64,000 nucleotides of DNA from Pteria penguin (lineage: Eukaryota; Mollusca; Bivalvia; Pterioida; Pteriidae), in NCBI GenBank assembly GCA_035048485.1, contig CM068582.1:19851570-19915569 (forward strand), in the 5' to 3' direction. Below the pieces are notes generated by a model that saw only the letters and a program-made list of their open reading frames with translations, made no database searches and was not told where the DNA came from. The translations under genes and the position numbers were made by a program. Of the stretch, positions 34,099-46,450 are shown in pieces; positions within the stretch are counted from its first letter, which is position 1, and every line of letters begins with the position of its first letter.

Positions 34099-36270
34099 TT
34101 CAAAATGACTCTTGAATCATTATTGAGCTATTTAAATCAATTTTCTTTTAATGAAACAAAATTTAAGTGGGAATTGTAATACAAAACTTGCATTCAAGTC
34201 TGCATCCCAAGACGAACCAATAGTGCAAGTTTGGGAATTTTCACACACTGTTTATTCGAGGTGACTTGGCATACAGCCAAGTCAGAAGTCTTTTATTTTT
34301 ACTAGTTTGTCGCAAACTGTGGTACCCCCAACAGATTAACAAAATCACTCAAGTGGAAAACTGTCACATGAAGCAACAGAACCAGATACTCTAGTGTGCA
34401 TCCAATAGATGAATCATTGGTGCAAGTTTGGTACTTGTACTGTCCACAACTGAGATATTCGTGCCCCAAACAGGATACCAAAATGACTCAAACGGAAAAA
34501 GCAAATTCAGAGAATTGTGATCCCCCACTTTCGAGGCTCTAACAGTAAGTGTGCAGTGATCTGTGATATTGTCATGATTATGCATGTCTACAGCCCCACA
34601 TGCCAAAAATGAAGGCCCTATGTCTTAAGGTTAAAAAGTTATATTGAAGTAGGTTAAAGGTCACATGATAAAAATTTTGTTACCAAAGGAAAGGTATTGC
34701 AATAAGGCACAAACATGCCAAATATGATGGCCTTATGTCTTACAAATAAAAAAATATGACCAAGGTTAAAGTTTTTTTGACAGACAGACAGATGGACAGA
34801 CAAATAAGATTTAATGTCCCCACGCTTTCACGAAAAGCGAGCAAAAAAAATTTGTCAAGTTCAGCTTTAAATATTTTTTTTGTCTGCATCCCAAGATGAA
34901 AAATGTAAGTATGGTACTTGTAGCTTGTCCAGAATTGAGGTAAACCAAAAGGCTGTCACTCAAACCGAAAAATTATGTCACTTGCAGCATCCAAAGCATG
35001 CAATCAAGTCTAAATCCCAAGATGTTTGCTACTTGCAGCATTTGTAGTTTGTCAAGAAATGAGTTTTCCGGTTGCGGATGTTAGGCCTTAATAGCACAAG
35101 ATCATCTAAACTATGTCAAGGTGATCTAAAACTGTCCTTGCTCTGAGCATCTGCTGTGGATGTGATGTGTCCAAAGACAAAGAAGACATGTTGAATCCAT
35201 GTTTGTAATTAGGAGGTGGTTGTAATCAGATGAGGGTGTTCCTGAGGATACATAAATATCAAGAGGAAACAAGTGAATTCAAAGAATTCTAAGATGTCAA
35301 AAGTAATTATCTCAATTGGAAGGTACCATCACAAGAAATCTACGTGTGAAGTTTCAAAGTCTTAACCCTACTGGATAAAAAGTTATAGCCCAGGATAAAG
35401 TTTTTGTGACAGACTGCCAGATGGAAGAATGAGATTTAATTTCCCCTCGCTTTCACAAAAGCGGGGAACAAAAAGTGATGTTAGAAAGACATTCTAATTC
35501 ACTTGTTTTGTTTTGATAATTCTGATTGGTCCACACATTAGCATTCAGACATGTATAACCATGATATACCGTCCTCATATGTATGAATACATTGTACCTA
35601 CTCTTTGTCCACATTTCCTCTGACTCCAACTATCAAAAATCCTGTCTGAACCAACTTCGTTCACTGCTATTACCGTCCATCTTAAATCTCATATCAAGGA
35701 TGATTTGTAAGTTCTACCATTCACATGCACAATTATTACAATCAAGTTGAACCAACAAAACTGACAACGTACAAGACATGATGACATACCACCATGCAAT
35801 ATGCTTTCCAGCATGTTATTTCATCTCGCAACACAGCAGCAAAACTGCCTGTTCAGCTGTTTACGATGGTAGTGGTAGTGATATCGCACTGGACTCCTGA
35901 TCGGGAGGCCAGGGTTCGAGTTCCGCTCTGGTCATGCTGGTGTTCTGTCTTTCGGACAAGACAGTAAAAACCGAGGCCCCATGTCATGGTATGCATGGCA
36001 CGTTAAAGATCCCTCACTGCTTCGGGTGGGTCCGTTGCACAGGTCAAAATTTGTATGCCCTGCATCAGGCAGATGCCGTCACCATATACATGAAATAATC
36101 AAGATGTGACGTTAAACAAAAATCAATCAATCAATCACTCATGTATGAATTTTAAATTTTAAGAATATTAAAATGAAGACATTTCTTATATTGGTGCACT
36201 AAATATCAATTCATTTCTTGAAAGAATTTTAAACATGATGCTATTCGTCCCTTAACAACAAGGAATTTGG
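34099..36270 (+). repeat. Copy 2 of the ~1.9 kb duplication (partner 361-2260)
   Basis: Same order and orientation as copy 1, with extra microsatellite-containing sequence near 34620-34850 and a SINE at 35868-36137. It lacks the palindrome found in copy 1. Confidence 0.8.
35868..36137 (+). mobile_element. tRNA-derived SINE with ATCA tail
   Basis: The head has A-box-like TAGTGGTAGTG and B-box GGTTCGAGTTCC in tRNA-like spacing, with an anticodon-like stem. The body includes CACGTTAAAGATCCCTCACT and GCATCAGGCAGATGCCGTCA, and the tail is AATCAATCAATCAATC. Copy 1 of the duplication continues TTTACGATGTCAAG to TCACTCATG without it, which fixes the insertion. A headless relative is at 59964-60122. 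Confidence 0.85.
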
Positions 36271-36642
36271 AGGCAATTTCAATGAGAAAAAAACCCCCGA
36301 TGTTTGTGTTATTGTTTGTGTACTCCGCAAGCGTTGCCAGGAAAACTCTGTTTCCGACCGTATAACCACGGTATATCTGTCGGAAACAATCAAATATAGT
36401 ACGTGAATATAGTATCCCTAATTTTAAGTAAGAAATTTATTGAAAATTTAAAACCTTGAGACTAGATACAATCACAATGGACATAAAATGTTATATTGTA
36501 GATCATATAAAATGTAAAAACTTTTACTCCACGCAATTTATTGTTATTTTAACGATTTTATATGAAACAAATTGAAAATATTTAATGCGTCAAATTTTTT
36601 AAATGAAAGATTATTGCACGTATGAAGGCCCCATTTCTTTTG

Positions 36643-37394
36643 CAGGGCCGTCTCTGTGTATTTTGGGACTGGGGCCAGGACCTTTGCAATTGGGAAAAAT
36701 AGCGTCGTTTTGGATCAAACTGGGAAAAAATTCAATAAAATGAGAAAAGCAGTATTATCAATGGCATTTGTTTATTTCAAGTACATCTCATTTTATTAAT
36801 TGATATGCCTGTCTTTCATTTGTTTGAATTTATTTATGGCTGCATCCAGTTGACATTGAGACAGCTGGTTTTGATTGTTGGCCTTGCCTCCCCAGTCGTA
36901 TTTGGTCAAAATCTTTTCGGTGCAATATCAGTGCATTGATTTCTGCATTCTCGTGTTGCTTTATGCGATTTTATAAGACACAGCGTTCTCATTAAACGTA
37001 AAACCATTACTCGTTTTTTGTAATATGCTACATTCAATAATATAAATTAATTTCGACTGCCATGTCCGTGTTCAAATGTGCATCGAAAAGACTTGTCACG
37101 AATATGACCATTTGAAATAACCTCGCACCTGTCGATTAAAGGATCCACAAAACGCTTCAACACTACTCTTCAAAACACTGCATTTACAAGCGCTATTTTA
37201 TACATTACTGGTGTTTACTTTTTGTGTCGCACAAGCTGATGTTACAGTTGAAAATATCGCATGATTGAACAAGTTTCAGTCAATAAATTTGACGGTTGGG
37301 AATTTTAAGGGGACAAGGTGGGAAAAAAATATACTATTTGGGGTTGGGAATGGAGCCGAGTATCGGCCCCAAATAAGCCCTAGCGATGGCCCTG
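36643..37394. mobile_element. 752-bp element, CAGGGCC ends, 5-bp target duplication TTTTG
   Basis: Ends CAGGGCCGTC and GATGGCCCTG are inverted. TTTTG stands at 36638-36642 and 37395-37399. Sequence near 37676-37690 (CATCTCTTTTGATTCAAAAG) is the same repeat without insertion. No transposase frame was seen. Confidence 0.8.
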
Positions 37395-37399
37395 TTTTG

Positions 37400-37790
37400 A
37401 TTCAAAAACTATAGCTAAGGTTAAAGTTTTTCAAATTGAGGTCAAACGTCAAGGTGAAAGTCTCAGGGCCAAAATTTTGGTACTGACAAAAAAGGTCTTA
37501 CCACAAGGGATACACAAGTGTACTATGAAGACCCCATCTCTTTTGGTTCAAGTTATGGCCAATGGTAAAAACTTTTCAAAAGTAGGTCAAACATCAAGGA
37601 CATGACATCACAAATTTTGGCAAAAACAGAAAGGTCTTGCCACATGGAATACACATGTGTAGTATGATGGCCCCATCTCTTTTGATTCAAAAGTTACAGC
37701 CAAGATTCAAGTTTTCTTAACAGACAGACGGACAGACAGACAGATGGACAGAACAGACAAGGTGATTTCAATATATTTTTGAAACTTCGT
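37400..37790 (+). repeat. Repeat with 'GGTCTTRCCACAAGG' units and GACAGACGGACAG tail
   Basis: Units of roughly 130 bp with CACATGTGTA, ATGGCCCCATCTC and AAGTTTT words end in a CAGACAGACGGACAGACAGA microsatellite. Relatives at 39740-40260. Confidence 0.6.
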
Positions 37791-38109
37791 TTGAATTCGT
37801 ATAAATTTATTACCATACAGCATTACGTCGAAGAACAAATATATGAATAGGGTTTTGCCTTAAAACATTTGACTGATTTAGAGTATCTTTAGCATCTTTA
37901 GGAGGAAGACAATTTTGATTAGAAGTCTCTCAAAACTGTGACACAATAATCAAAGAGAGGCAAACTATAGGTATATAATACAATATTCTTGTCTCATTTG
38001 GGAGATATTTCTTTATTCTTCATAATAAAAATGCCTTTGTAGCTTATAGATTTGAAAATGTGATCAACTTGTTCATCCCACTGTAAAGATCTATCTATGT
38101 ATATCCCTA

Positions 38110-38396
38110 ACATTTTGTGGGATGAGACATTTTCTGTTAGTTTCATTTAGAGTAAGAGAAAGGCTGCGTTTTGGGAGTCTTGAGAATTTTTGTGCTATTC
38201 CCATGAGCATACATTTGGTTTTATTTACATTTAAGTGCATACAATTTTACACCTTTTCAATTTTCTTGTAAATCACTGGCAAGATTTTCCCCAATGGTAT
38301 CAACAAATGATGCTGCTGCATGTAGTGTAACATCATCTGCAAACAAGTTAGTGTCTGAATTTTGCATCACAAGAGGGAGATCATTAATAGCAAGAG
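38110..38396 (-). pseudogene. LINE reverse transcriptase, C-terminal part (catalytic FADD box)
   Basis: The minus strand encodes INDLPLVMQNSDTNLFADDV and TLH, the Asp-Asp catalytic box of non-LTR reverse transcriptases. Downstream words resemble the usual thumb (LNVNKTKCM-like) but contain stops. It continues directly from the frame ending at 40326, with an insertion between them. Confidence 0.75.
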
Positions 38397-40325
38397 TTGT
38401 CAGCAAAAGTTTTTGGGAGTAGGTTAATCTTCAAAATCAAGGTCAAAACAAAAACCTTTGTAGGGGTTGAAATTAGCGGTAGTCCGGTTGCCCATTGTCA
38501 GAGGAATTTCAATCAGGTCAGAGGAATGGGTGTTCCAGAAGTCCGGTTGGCTTGTAGAAAATTTGCAAACAGCTATTCTATATTTACCAATAAATATTCG
38601 GAATGATAATCCTCAAAATATCTTTAGAATCTTTTTTTTTAATTCATTCGTGTCTCGATAGATTTAGTATCTGTGAAATCCCCCTTCTATTTAATACTGA
38701 AGTTACCCTAGCACTTGTAAAGGGTTGGTTACCCTTTCAGATTGATTCATAAAACATCTTTCTGACACTGATTGAATGATTTTTGACATTAAGGACAATG
38801 TGTAGGATTCATGAAGACGTGAAATTGTCCGAAAAATTAATCTTTCTGACAAGGAAAAACAAAAACATAGTTTCGAATATGTGATATACGTTACAGTATT
38901 AGATATACCAATAGGGAACAAGAGCAACACCTAGCAAGGTTTAATACATACGTTGCTTACTTTGGACGGGATCAATGTGAATGTATGGTTTTATTACCCC
39001 CAAACTTGGGTCTCTTTGGTTATACCTTTATGAAATATTGAAAGCCAAAAAGAGGGATATAAGTCCCATTACTCTGTAACGACAATACGGAATTTGCTCC
39101 AAACTTATAGGTGGTTTCTCCTACACTATTTATGCATTCTGTATAAGTTTTATGAAAAACAACTGACGTTTACTTAAGTTATCGTGCGACATAACATCTC
39201 CATGGCATCTTATCATAGTAGAAATAAAATCCAAGTCCCATAACTCCGTAACGACAAAACTTAATTTGCTCAAAGTCAAAAGGAGGCTTCCCCTACCCTA
39301 TTTAAGCAATCTTTATGTGTTTCATGAAAAACAGCTGACGTTTACTGAGTAATTGCACTCATAGCATCATTTTATAGTAAAAATAAAATCCAAGATCCAT
39401 TACTCCTGAACGACAAAACGGAATTTGCTCAAAATCGAAAGGCGGCTTCCCTACAGCATTTAAGCATTCAGTATGAGTTTCATGAAAAACAGCTGACGTT
39501 TTATAAAGTTATCTATGGACTATGGACGAACGGACAGCGCCATTACCATAATACATCCCGTCTTTTGACGAGCAAATAAAAATACATTGTACCGTAGAAT
39601 TTCAAAATATCATTTTTCTTTTGCATATTTCATATACAGGTCAGTGAAATTCCGGTTGGGCTAGCTGAATTCACTTACCACAGACCCAATGGGCCACCAA
39701 TTTGAAACAGTTAAATTCAACCCCTGTTTTGATACATGATGAATGGTCTTGTCACAAGGAATACACACATGAAATATCTAACCCCTATCTCTCACTGTTC
39801 ATAAATTATGGCCAAGGCTAAAGTTTTTAAAAGTAGGTCAAACTTCAAAGTCAAGGTCATGAGGTAAAAATGTTGATACCCAATGAAAGGTCTTGGCACA
39901 AGAAATACACATGTGAAATATAAAAGTCCTGTCTTTAATGGTTCTAAAGTTATGATCCAGGTTAAAGTTTTTGTCTAAATACGTCAATCACAATGCAAAA
40001 AACTCTGATACATGATAAAAAGTCTTCTCACAAGGAATACACATATGGAATATTTAAGCCCTATTTCTTGCTGTTCACAAGTTATGACCAAGGTAAAAGT
40101 TTTTTAAAGTAAGTCAAACTTCAAGGTCAAGGTAACAAGGTTAAAATTTTGGTACCTGGTACCCAATGGAAGGTCTTGGCACAAGGAGTACACATGTGAA
40201 ATATTAAAGCCTCGTCTCTAATGGTTCTAAATTATAGTCCAGGTTAAAGTTTTTGTCTACAAACGATGACAACAACAACAATGGGGTTTGACAACAGCTC
40301 TCTCGACATTCGTCCCGAAGAGCTA
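38397..40325. mobile_element. ~1.9 kb insertion splitting the LINE reverse transcriptase, itself composite
   Basis: The left half of the RT stops at FLLF (40326) and resumes at INDLP (38396), so everything between was inserted. It holds a family B copy (38917-39582) and ACCCAATGGAAGGTCTTGGC-type repeats with AAGGTCA words. Exact ends are uncertain; the right end reads CCCGAAGAGCTAAAAAG. Confidence 0.65.
38917..39582 (+). mobile_element. Family B element, nested in the LINE insertion
   Basis: The head AACAAGAGCAACACCTAGC is followed by TTTGGACGGGATC. The body has repeated ACGGAATTTGCTC and CATGAAAAACAGCTGACG words. The tail is GGACAGCGCC then CATCCCGTCTTTTGACG and AATAAA. Confidence 0.7.
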
Positions 40326-40945
40326 AAAAGTAGAAATAAAAGTTGACAGAGAAATGAACCTTGGGGAACACCAACCTTTATTGTTTCAGGATTAGATGAT
40401 GTGCTTCCTAAACAGTTCTGTCACATTTTACTTTGTATAGCATTATCATTGAAGTTATAATATTTCAATTAAGTTAGGACAATTCATAATTTCCTAATGA
40501 ATAAATGCTTTTGTAAAATCAAGATATACTGCTCCATTTAAATTACCTATGTTTACCCCATTTAAGTCAAACTCCGCAATTTTCCTTAGAGCCAGTTGAC
40601 ATGAATGGGAGACTCAGAAACCAGATTGTTTCTTGTAAATAAGATCATTTTTATGGAGCAATGCATATAAAGGATTCGCAATTTATTTTTCAATATTTTT
40701 AGAAATAGTTGGCAATACTGAAATGGGTCTGTAGTGTTTTATCACCAGTTTTATATATAGGAGAAACTTCAGTATGTTTTAATACAGATGGAAATTCACT
40801 TGTGCCTATACTGACATTAACAATATATGTAACAGACTTTGTTATTACTGGAGATGACAGTTTTAATATTTTGGTCCTAATCCATCTAACCCAGTGGATT
40901 TGTTAATATTTAAAGAGGATAACAATTTATGTATGTTAGTGAGGC
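40326..40945 (-). pseudogene. LINE reverse transcriptase, N-terminal and palm part
   Basis: Minus-strand fragments in order: NINKSTGLDGLGPKILKLSS (about 40860-40912), FPSVLKHTEVSPIYKTGDK, a stretch resembling the QSGF box, GAVYLDFTKAF (palm Asp) and VGVPQGSFL (about 40350-40374). Several frameshifts and stops separate them. Order and spacing fit Jockey/CR1-like non-LTR elements; the clade is not certain. Confidence 0.75.
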
Positions 40946-42128
40946 CCATCGCAAATGACTAAGTTCAAATTAATCAAAATGCGTTGTTTGCAATTTTCGC
41001 ATCAATAATTTATTGAGAAATATTTTTATCATGTAAATCAAAATCATATCATAGGAATATTCATTTTGTTTTCTTCTCATTTCTTAAATTTCATCTCATT
41101 TGGAGTAGAAATAAAGAAATTAGGGCAATTTGAAAATAGCTAAAATCATTAAAATATCTAAGGATACCGCGGCGGTACAGCAAGATGTTTATTTTGCCTT
41201 ATAATTGACGGCGTGCTTGGAATCAATGAGCATAAAAGCGATATGTTCACTGGCGTTGTTCTAGGTCACAGTTTTATCAAATCCAGTGAAGAGAGGTTTT
41301 TCAGGTGGATACGTCCATTACCTGTAAACAGCTGATCGCCGAAGCGAAAACGATGGGCGATGCGGGCACACATAGTTTTTTAAATATATAATTTTCAGTT
41401 TTTAATTTATTTCTACCGGCCCATATTATGCAATAAGTATGTTTTCCCTGATTCATTTGATACCATTTTTATGAAAATATACCTAGAAATGACTACAAAC
41501 ATTTGAAAATAAAAAGATAGCGCCTTCCTCTTTACCAAAACAACGATATGCCATATTGTTTTCACAAGTCATTTGATAACATCGATATTATTTACAAAGT
41601 TGTATTTCTCAAAAGTTTCATTTCATCATTCATGATGTAATTTAAAGCATGGCGTGGGCGAATACTAACCATAAACGATTTTTACATTCGAATTGATAAT
41701 AATTGGTATTTACATTAATTAAATATTTGACGATTTCATACAGTTTATTGTAATTTTGTAGTTCTATTAATACAATTTTACACGTGTCTCCTCTGACTCT
41801 GGTCGACCTCCACATACTGTCGTATAGAATTATGTACAGAAATACACATTTCAATGTAATAAATACCAAGACATATATTGTGCGATAAAATAAGACATCA
41901 TTTCATCATTTAGTTTAAACTGACCCCACTGTTTACAACTTCAGACTTACATTTTAATTGCAGATAAGTCTAGACTTCTGCGAAAGGAAGGTGGGGTGGG
42001 GGTGGGGATAATTCATTCATATTTAAGGAAGACATTTTTTTGTTAAAGCAAAAATGACTAGACTAAGAGCCTATTTTGATTCAAATGATTTGGTTTTAAT
42101 CCTCTTTAATTAATTTTGGTATTTATAT
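40946..42128. other. Non-coding stretch, nothing firm
   Basis: A plus-strand patch near 41240-41330 reads VVLGHSFIKSSEERFFRWIR, whose GHSF could come from an SGNH-like domain seen in some retroelements. It is too short to call. Confidence 0.3.
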
Positions 42129-42280
42129 CAGTGGCGAGTCAAGAATTTCTGAAATGGGGGGGAGGGCACAAGTGAAAGTCCAATATAAACCAAAATACTC
42201 TGCCAATTTAGGTGCAAAATCTGAAGATTTACTCATAATTGTGGCAAAAAGGGGGAGTGAACCCTATAAATATGCCACTG
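42129..42280. mobile_element. Possible 152-bp MITE with CAGTGGC ends
   Basis: CAGTGGCGAGTC at the left and TATGCCACTG at the right are inverted over seven bases. The interior has G-runs like the MITE at 3228-3389. No clear target duplication. Confidence 0.45.
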
Positions 42281-43118
42281 TAGCTATTAAAATGAGAACA
42301 AGTATATAACAATGAGAGAACAAGTTAAGGTACTACGAAACGCCAATCGTCGTGTGACCTAAGATTCACGAAAAAAAAAAATAATAAAGGTTTTAAATTT
42401 ATAACTTTTTATTTAAATAACTGTGTATTGAAGACTTTATAAAAAATAATTCTAATTCTAATATTCTCCTGATATACCTCTAATTGGCACTCGAAAACAT
42501 GCGTTTTTCAGTACGGCTCGCATGAAAACACCAGCATCAGCATTGACTCTTTGTCATGTGCAATCAGATGGCCAGTCCCAAGGCGAATTCTATAATATCT
42601 TTAATAGTTGACTTCCAAACCAAGTTGCAATATTTTCAATATATCGACGGTATATCGGGGTAACGTTGTCTAGGGCGATCACCTGTGATCCATGCGGCTA
42701 AATTATTACGTAATATCACCTCAACCGGCTGTTTGACCCAGCAAATATCAACCTTCATTTCGTACATTTCAACAGCTTTCAAGATATTAATTAGCGATCT
42801 TAATAAACTGGGTATTCATATTAATGAAGGACAAGGACTAATTATCAGGTTTCCTGCTTATTGTGAAGGATTATCATGAAGGAGACATAAAGAACAGGAA
42901 TTGAAATCAACCAAACTTTACGACATTTTCTATTTATGAGGAGTTTTTGAGATTATAACACTTTTAATAAAAGTTTTTATGTTTTTAAAACAATGAACAT
43001 AATAAATATAGTAGATTAATATATAAAATTAAGCTATACTATGATAAATTAAAAGGAGTGTGATATTTTTCACATTTTTTAAAAGAGTTATCTGCCCCTG
43101 ATTTAGGTAAAAATGTTT
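42281..43118. other. Non-coding stretch, nothing recognised
   Basis: Short frames only, with no motif. Confidence 0.4.
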
Positions 43119-43130
43119 TTGCTTATACAG

Positions 43131-43302
43131 GTTTGGTTTGGTTGTTTGGTGTTTTACGTCGCTTTCAACAATATTTCAGTTATATCGCGACATGGAAGCA
43201 GGAGGTTACCAACCTCTTAAACATAGTGGCGCAACCCGGGAATCGAACCCGGATCGTCGGTGCCGCAAGCCAAGCACTTAACCACTACACCACGCCTGCC
43301 CC
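43131..43302 (-). mobile_element. 172-bp tRNA-derived SINE with CCAAA-type tail and 12-bp target duplication
   Basis: On the minus strand the head GGCAGGCGTGGTGTAGTGG continues with TTAAGTGC (A box) and GGGTTCGATTCCCGGG (B box). It is followed by ATATTGTTGAAAGCGACG and a CCAAACAACCAAACC tail. The direct repeat TTGCTTATACAG stands at 43119-43130 and 43303-43314. It is similar in layout to bivalve tRNA-derived SINEs (recalled, not searched). Confidence 0.9.
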
Positions 43303-43314
43303 TTGCTTATACAG

Positions 43315-45765
43315 AGCTTATTTTTGTCATACAATCTAAATTCTAATATCCTTATAAGTAACCATTTTAAATAAGTTTTTACATTATTATCAATCCTTGT
43401 ATAATAATTAGAATCAAAGGCTTGAAGAGCCACAAAGGCGTCGAGCTAAATTTGATTTAAAGCTGTCGAAAGTAGCAGAAATTGACCAGTCGTGTTCATC
43501 TTTTTTGTTGAATTCCGATAATTTTTGGAACTGAGTAAAAATAAAAGCTTAAGGACCAACAGCCATATATCATATGATATATCATCATAACATTTTATTG
43601 TTCTTTACATCATTCTTGCAAAAATATGTCAAATATCTTTTCACAAAGAATGTACATGTGAAATCAATCGAACACCATTGCCATTTTTTTTAACAAAGAT
43701 AGAAATGGACGAGTTGTTACCATTGCCTGTAAAATATGGTAGCCTTATGCTTAATTTGTTTTAAGATATGGTCTAGGTTACTGTTTTTGTCTACGCAACT
43801 AACACTGACACTAGGGCTAACAGCTTCTATATATCGTCCTAACACACTAATTATTATTCGGTCGTTTATTGTATGTGCACGTGTAAGGGCTACAACGCCA
43901 TGCCGATCGCCGTAATGACACATGTTGATTGTGCATCACAATCGCACTTTATCTTCTTATGTAAGTTCTACATTATTTATTTTTCATGCATTCAATCTAA
44001 AATTCTGTCTTAATCCATGCTATCATCCTTTACTTCCGCATTAAATTTTGTAGGTGATTTGAGAACTTTCTCGGCTGTCTTTTTTTATGCCCTTGTTAGA
44101 ACTTTTCCAGATATGTGGAAGACCATGTGATATATACACATGCTACTTCCCTAATATTGAAGCGTGGCTTTAGAATTTTTTGCGGGAAAATTTACAACTG
44201 TGCAAAAACAAGTAATTCCCATTTACATAAAGCTATTTGGCTTTGTGACCAACACAAGAACATCTTGATTTTTTAATAATTCCGATTGCAACCTAAACTT
44301 TTTAAAAAACTATCGCTGCGCAAAGAGACAAATGACCACCACCATTTTGTAGAGGCTGTTCCCTGTCCAGCAAGTGTTATTTATAGCACAGACGGTAAGG
44401 GCAGATATGTAAATATGTGTAAATATTTTTAAAATTCGTCTGCAGTAGCATACACAGCAGAGGTATACAGTACCTGATGTAATTTACGAGAGGCTCGTAA
44501 TGTTTAACCTTGAGGATGTAATTAATTTTGTCGATATTTGTTGATTTTAGGTTAAATGAATGAATCATAATGAAATCCAGTGAGATAAAAATAACCGAAA
44601 ACGCGTCACTTGAACCTAGGTCAGCCTCATTATGAATTAGTGGTCACCTGTCTAAATATCTTTGTGATACGCATTGTCAGTCTATATTTAAGATTCTATG
44701 AAATATTTTATTTGTTCCTTTTTAGACTGAAATTTATATCTACATATATTAATATATTATTTATATCTTTATATATATATTTTGAAGATCGCGCGATCGG
44801 TTTCCATATTGGCGCTTAATGTCAAATTAGGCCTTGATCGCATGTGTTACAAGCGTTCTACTACGATTTCTCCAAATAAGGCAATATGTCACATGGTCTT
44901 AACCATATTTGGAAAAATTCCCCTTAAGTGCGATTGTAATTCATAATCGGCTTGCGTCATCACGGCGAATGAATATTTTAACACTCACAATAAGTGACAG
45001 AATAATACGTGTTTTAGGGCAATATATTGATAATTTAAGTTAAGCAGACCTATGCTTAAACCTATTTCTGTGCAATGAAATTTCAATAACAAGGATAACA
45101 AAGCTGGTTTTGTAGGAACTTTTACTACTTTAAGTACTTTAAAGAAGGTACTTACTTTGTTAAGTGAATTAAAAAACGGTGCGGAGGTAAAATTTTTACG
45201 ATCGCTAGAAGACTGTCAAGCAAATGCTCGATGTCTTAAAAATGACCTTGGACATTTGGACTTAGTCATTTTCATCAAAGTAAAACCATTCCTCGTCAAG
45301 TTTAAGAGATCATATTTGAGATAATACGACTTACAACCAATGTTTTTATCTTTTTTTGTAATACCTGTAGTACATAAAGTAGATTAATATAAATAAATCA
45401 CAAATTTATGCATAACTGATGAAGTTATACACTCATAAAATTGCGAGGTTGTGCATTTTCATTTGCTTGAAAAGCAATATTGTCCATTTTCAAATCCTCA
45501 TATCTTGTAAAGTACTCGAGATTAACCGGTGAAATTTTCAGAGTTTGTTGACTATAAAACGTGCTTTGTAACTTACTTATTCTTTGGTATATTGTGATAC
45601 AAATAAATTATTTATAGGCATCTAAAAAGTGTATCTCATGTGTTTTTAAGGAAAGAATTTGGGCCTCCCTATATATGTCATGTTCTGTTGTTAAGTAAAA
45701 GGTGCTTTATTTCCTATAAATCTTATAATGTAGCTTTTCTCTCTGTTCAGACTGATCAAAATCAG
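43315..45765. other. AT-rich non-coding stretch, nothing recognised
   Basis: TATA-rich near 44735-44785. No exon, repeat end or RNA-like element was identified. Confidence 0.4.
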
Positions 45766-45769
45766 GGTT

Positions 45770-46450
45770 GATGAATTCATATTTGTCACATATCTATGAA
45801 ATGTTTACTAAAGGCATTTACTAGCTCATGCATGCTGGAGGAGGTTTTCCCTCCAAATGTTATGTGGGCAGGAGGAGTGAGGGATTTCTCAATATTCAGG
45901 TCATTGCAATACCTCCACACAAGGTTTGACTTTTGGTTTTCTTCAATAGCTTGTTTATGATGATTTGATTTAGACTTCGTAATAACTTCAGTGACTTCAG
46001 TTCTTCAAAGTTTGTAGTATGAGATATTAAGGCTATGGTATTTGTCTCTTTTGAACATTGCTTCTTTAATATCTTGTGATAAACAAACTGGCGTAAGATG
46101 GTGTTCTACACTTTCTGTTTTTATTGGGGCATGAACATCAAATATAGGATAATGGTCACTTACTGCATAAATAGGAACAATTTTTTCACAAATATTCTCA
46201 TGTTTGTTTGTCATGTCTATATGTGATCAGTAAGCATTTTAGTTTCCTCAGTTACACGAGTTGCATGGTTTATCACTTGCTCCAAGCTATACATTTCAAG
46301 GAGGGTTTTCCATGCATTTGGTATTGGCTTAACAAGGTCAACATTCTTATCATTAGCTATTATAATTTCAAAGTCCTGACTGCTTGATGGTGCATCAATT
46401 TTTGTCAATGAGACAAGCGTTCAGGCAGTGGCAATTCAAGAAGCACTGAC
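45770..46450 (-). pseudogene. LINE endonuclease C-terminal part and linker
   Basis: The minus strand gives NAWKTLLEMYSLEQVINHAT then RVTEETKMLTDHI (46408-46217). After a frameshift it gives IVPIYAVSDHYPIF (about 46145-46185), whose Ser-Asp-His is the conserved end of APE-type endonucleases. It continues to SNHHKQAIEENQKSNLVWRY and NAFSKHF before a stop near 45795. It is decayed. It is colinear and on the same strand as the RT pieces at 40.9-38.1 kb, so probably the same original element. Confidence 0.75.

Noticed and set aside
35868..35935. A genuine tRNA gene at the SINE head
   Set aside because: It is followed by a conserved SINE body and ATCA tail, and the empty site exists in the paralogue.
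41240..41330. An SGNH-like GHSF motif suggesting a retroelement domain
   Set aside because: Only about 25 residues before a stop; not enough to separate from chance.
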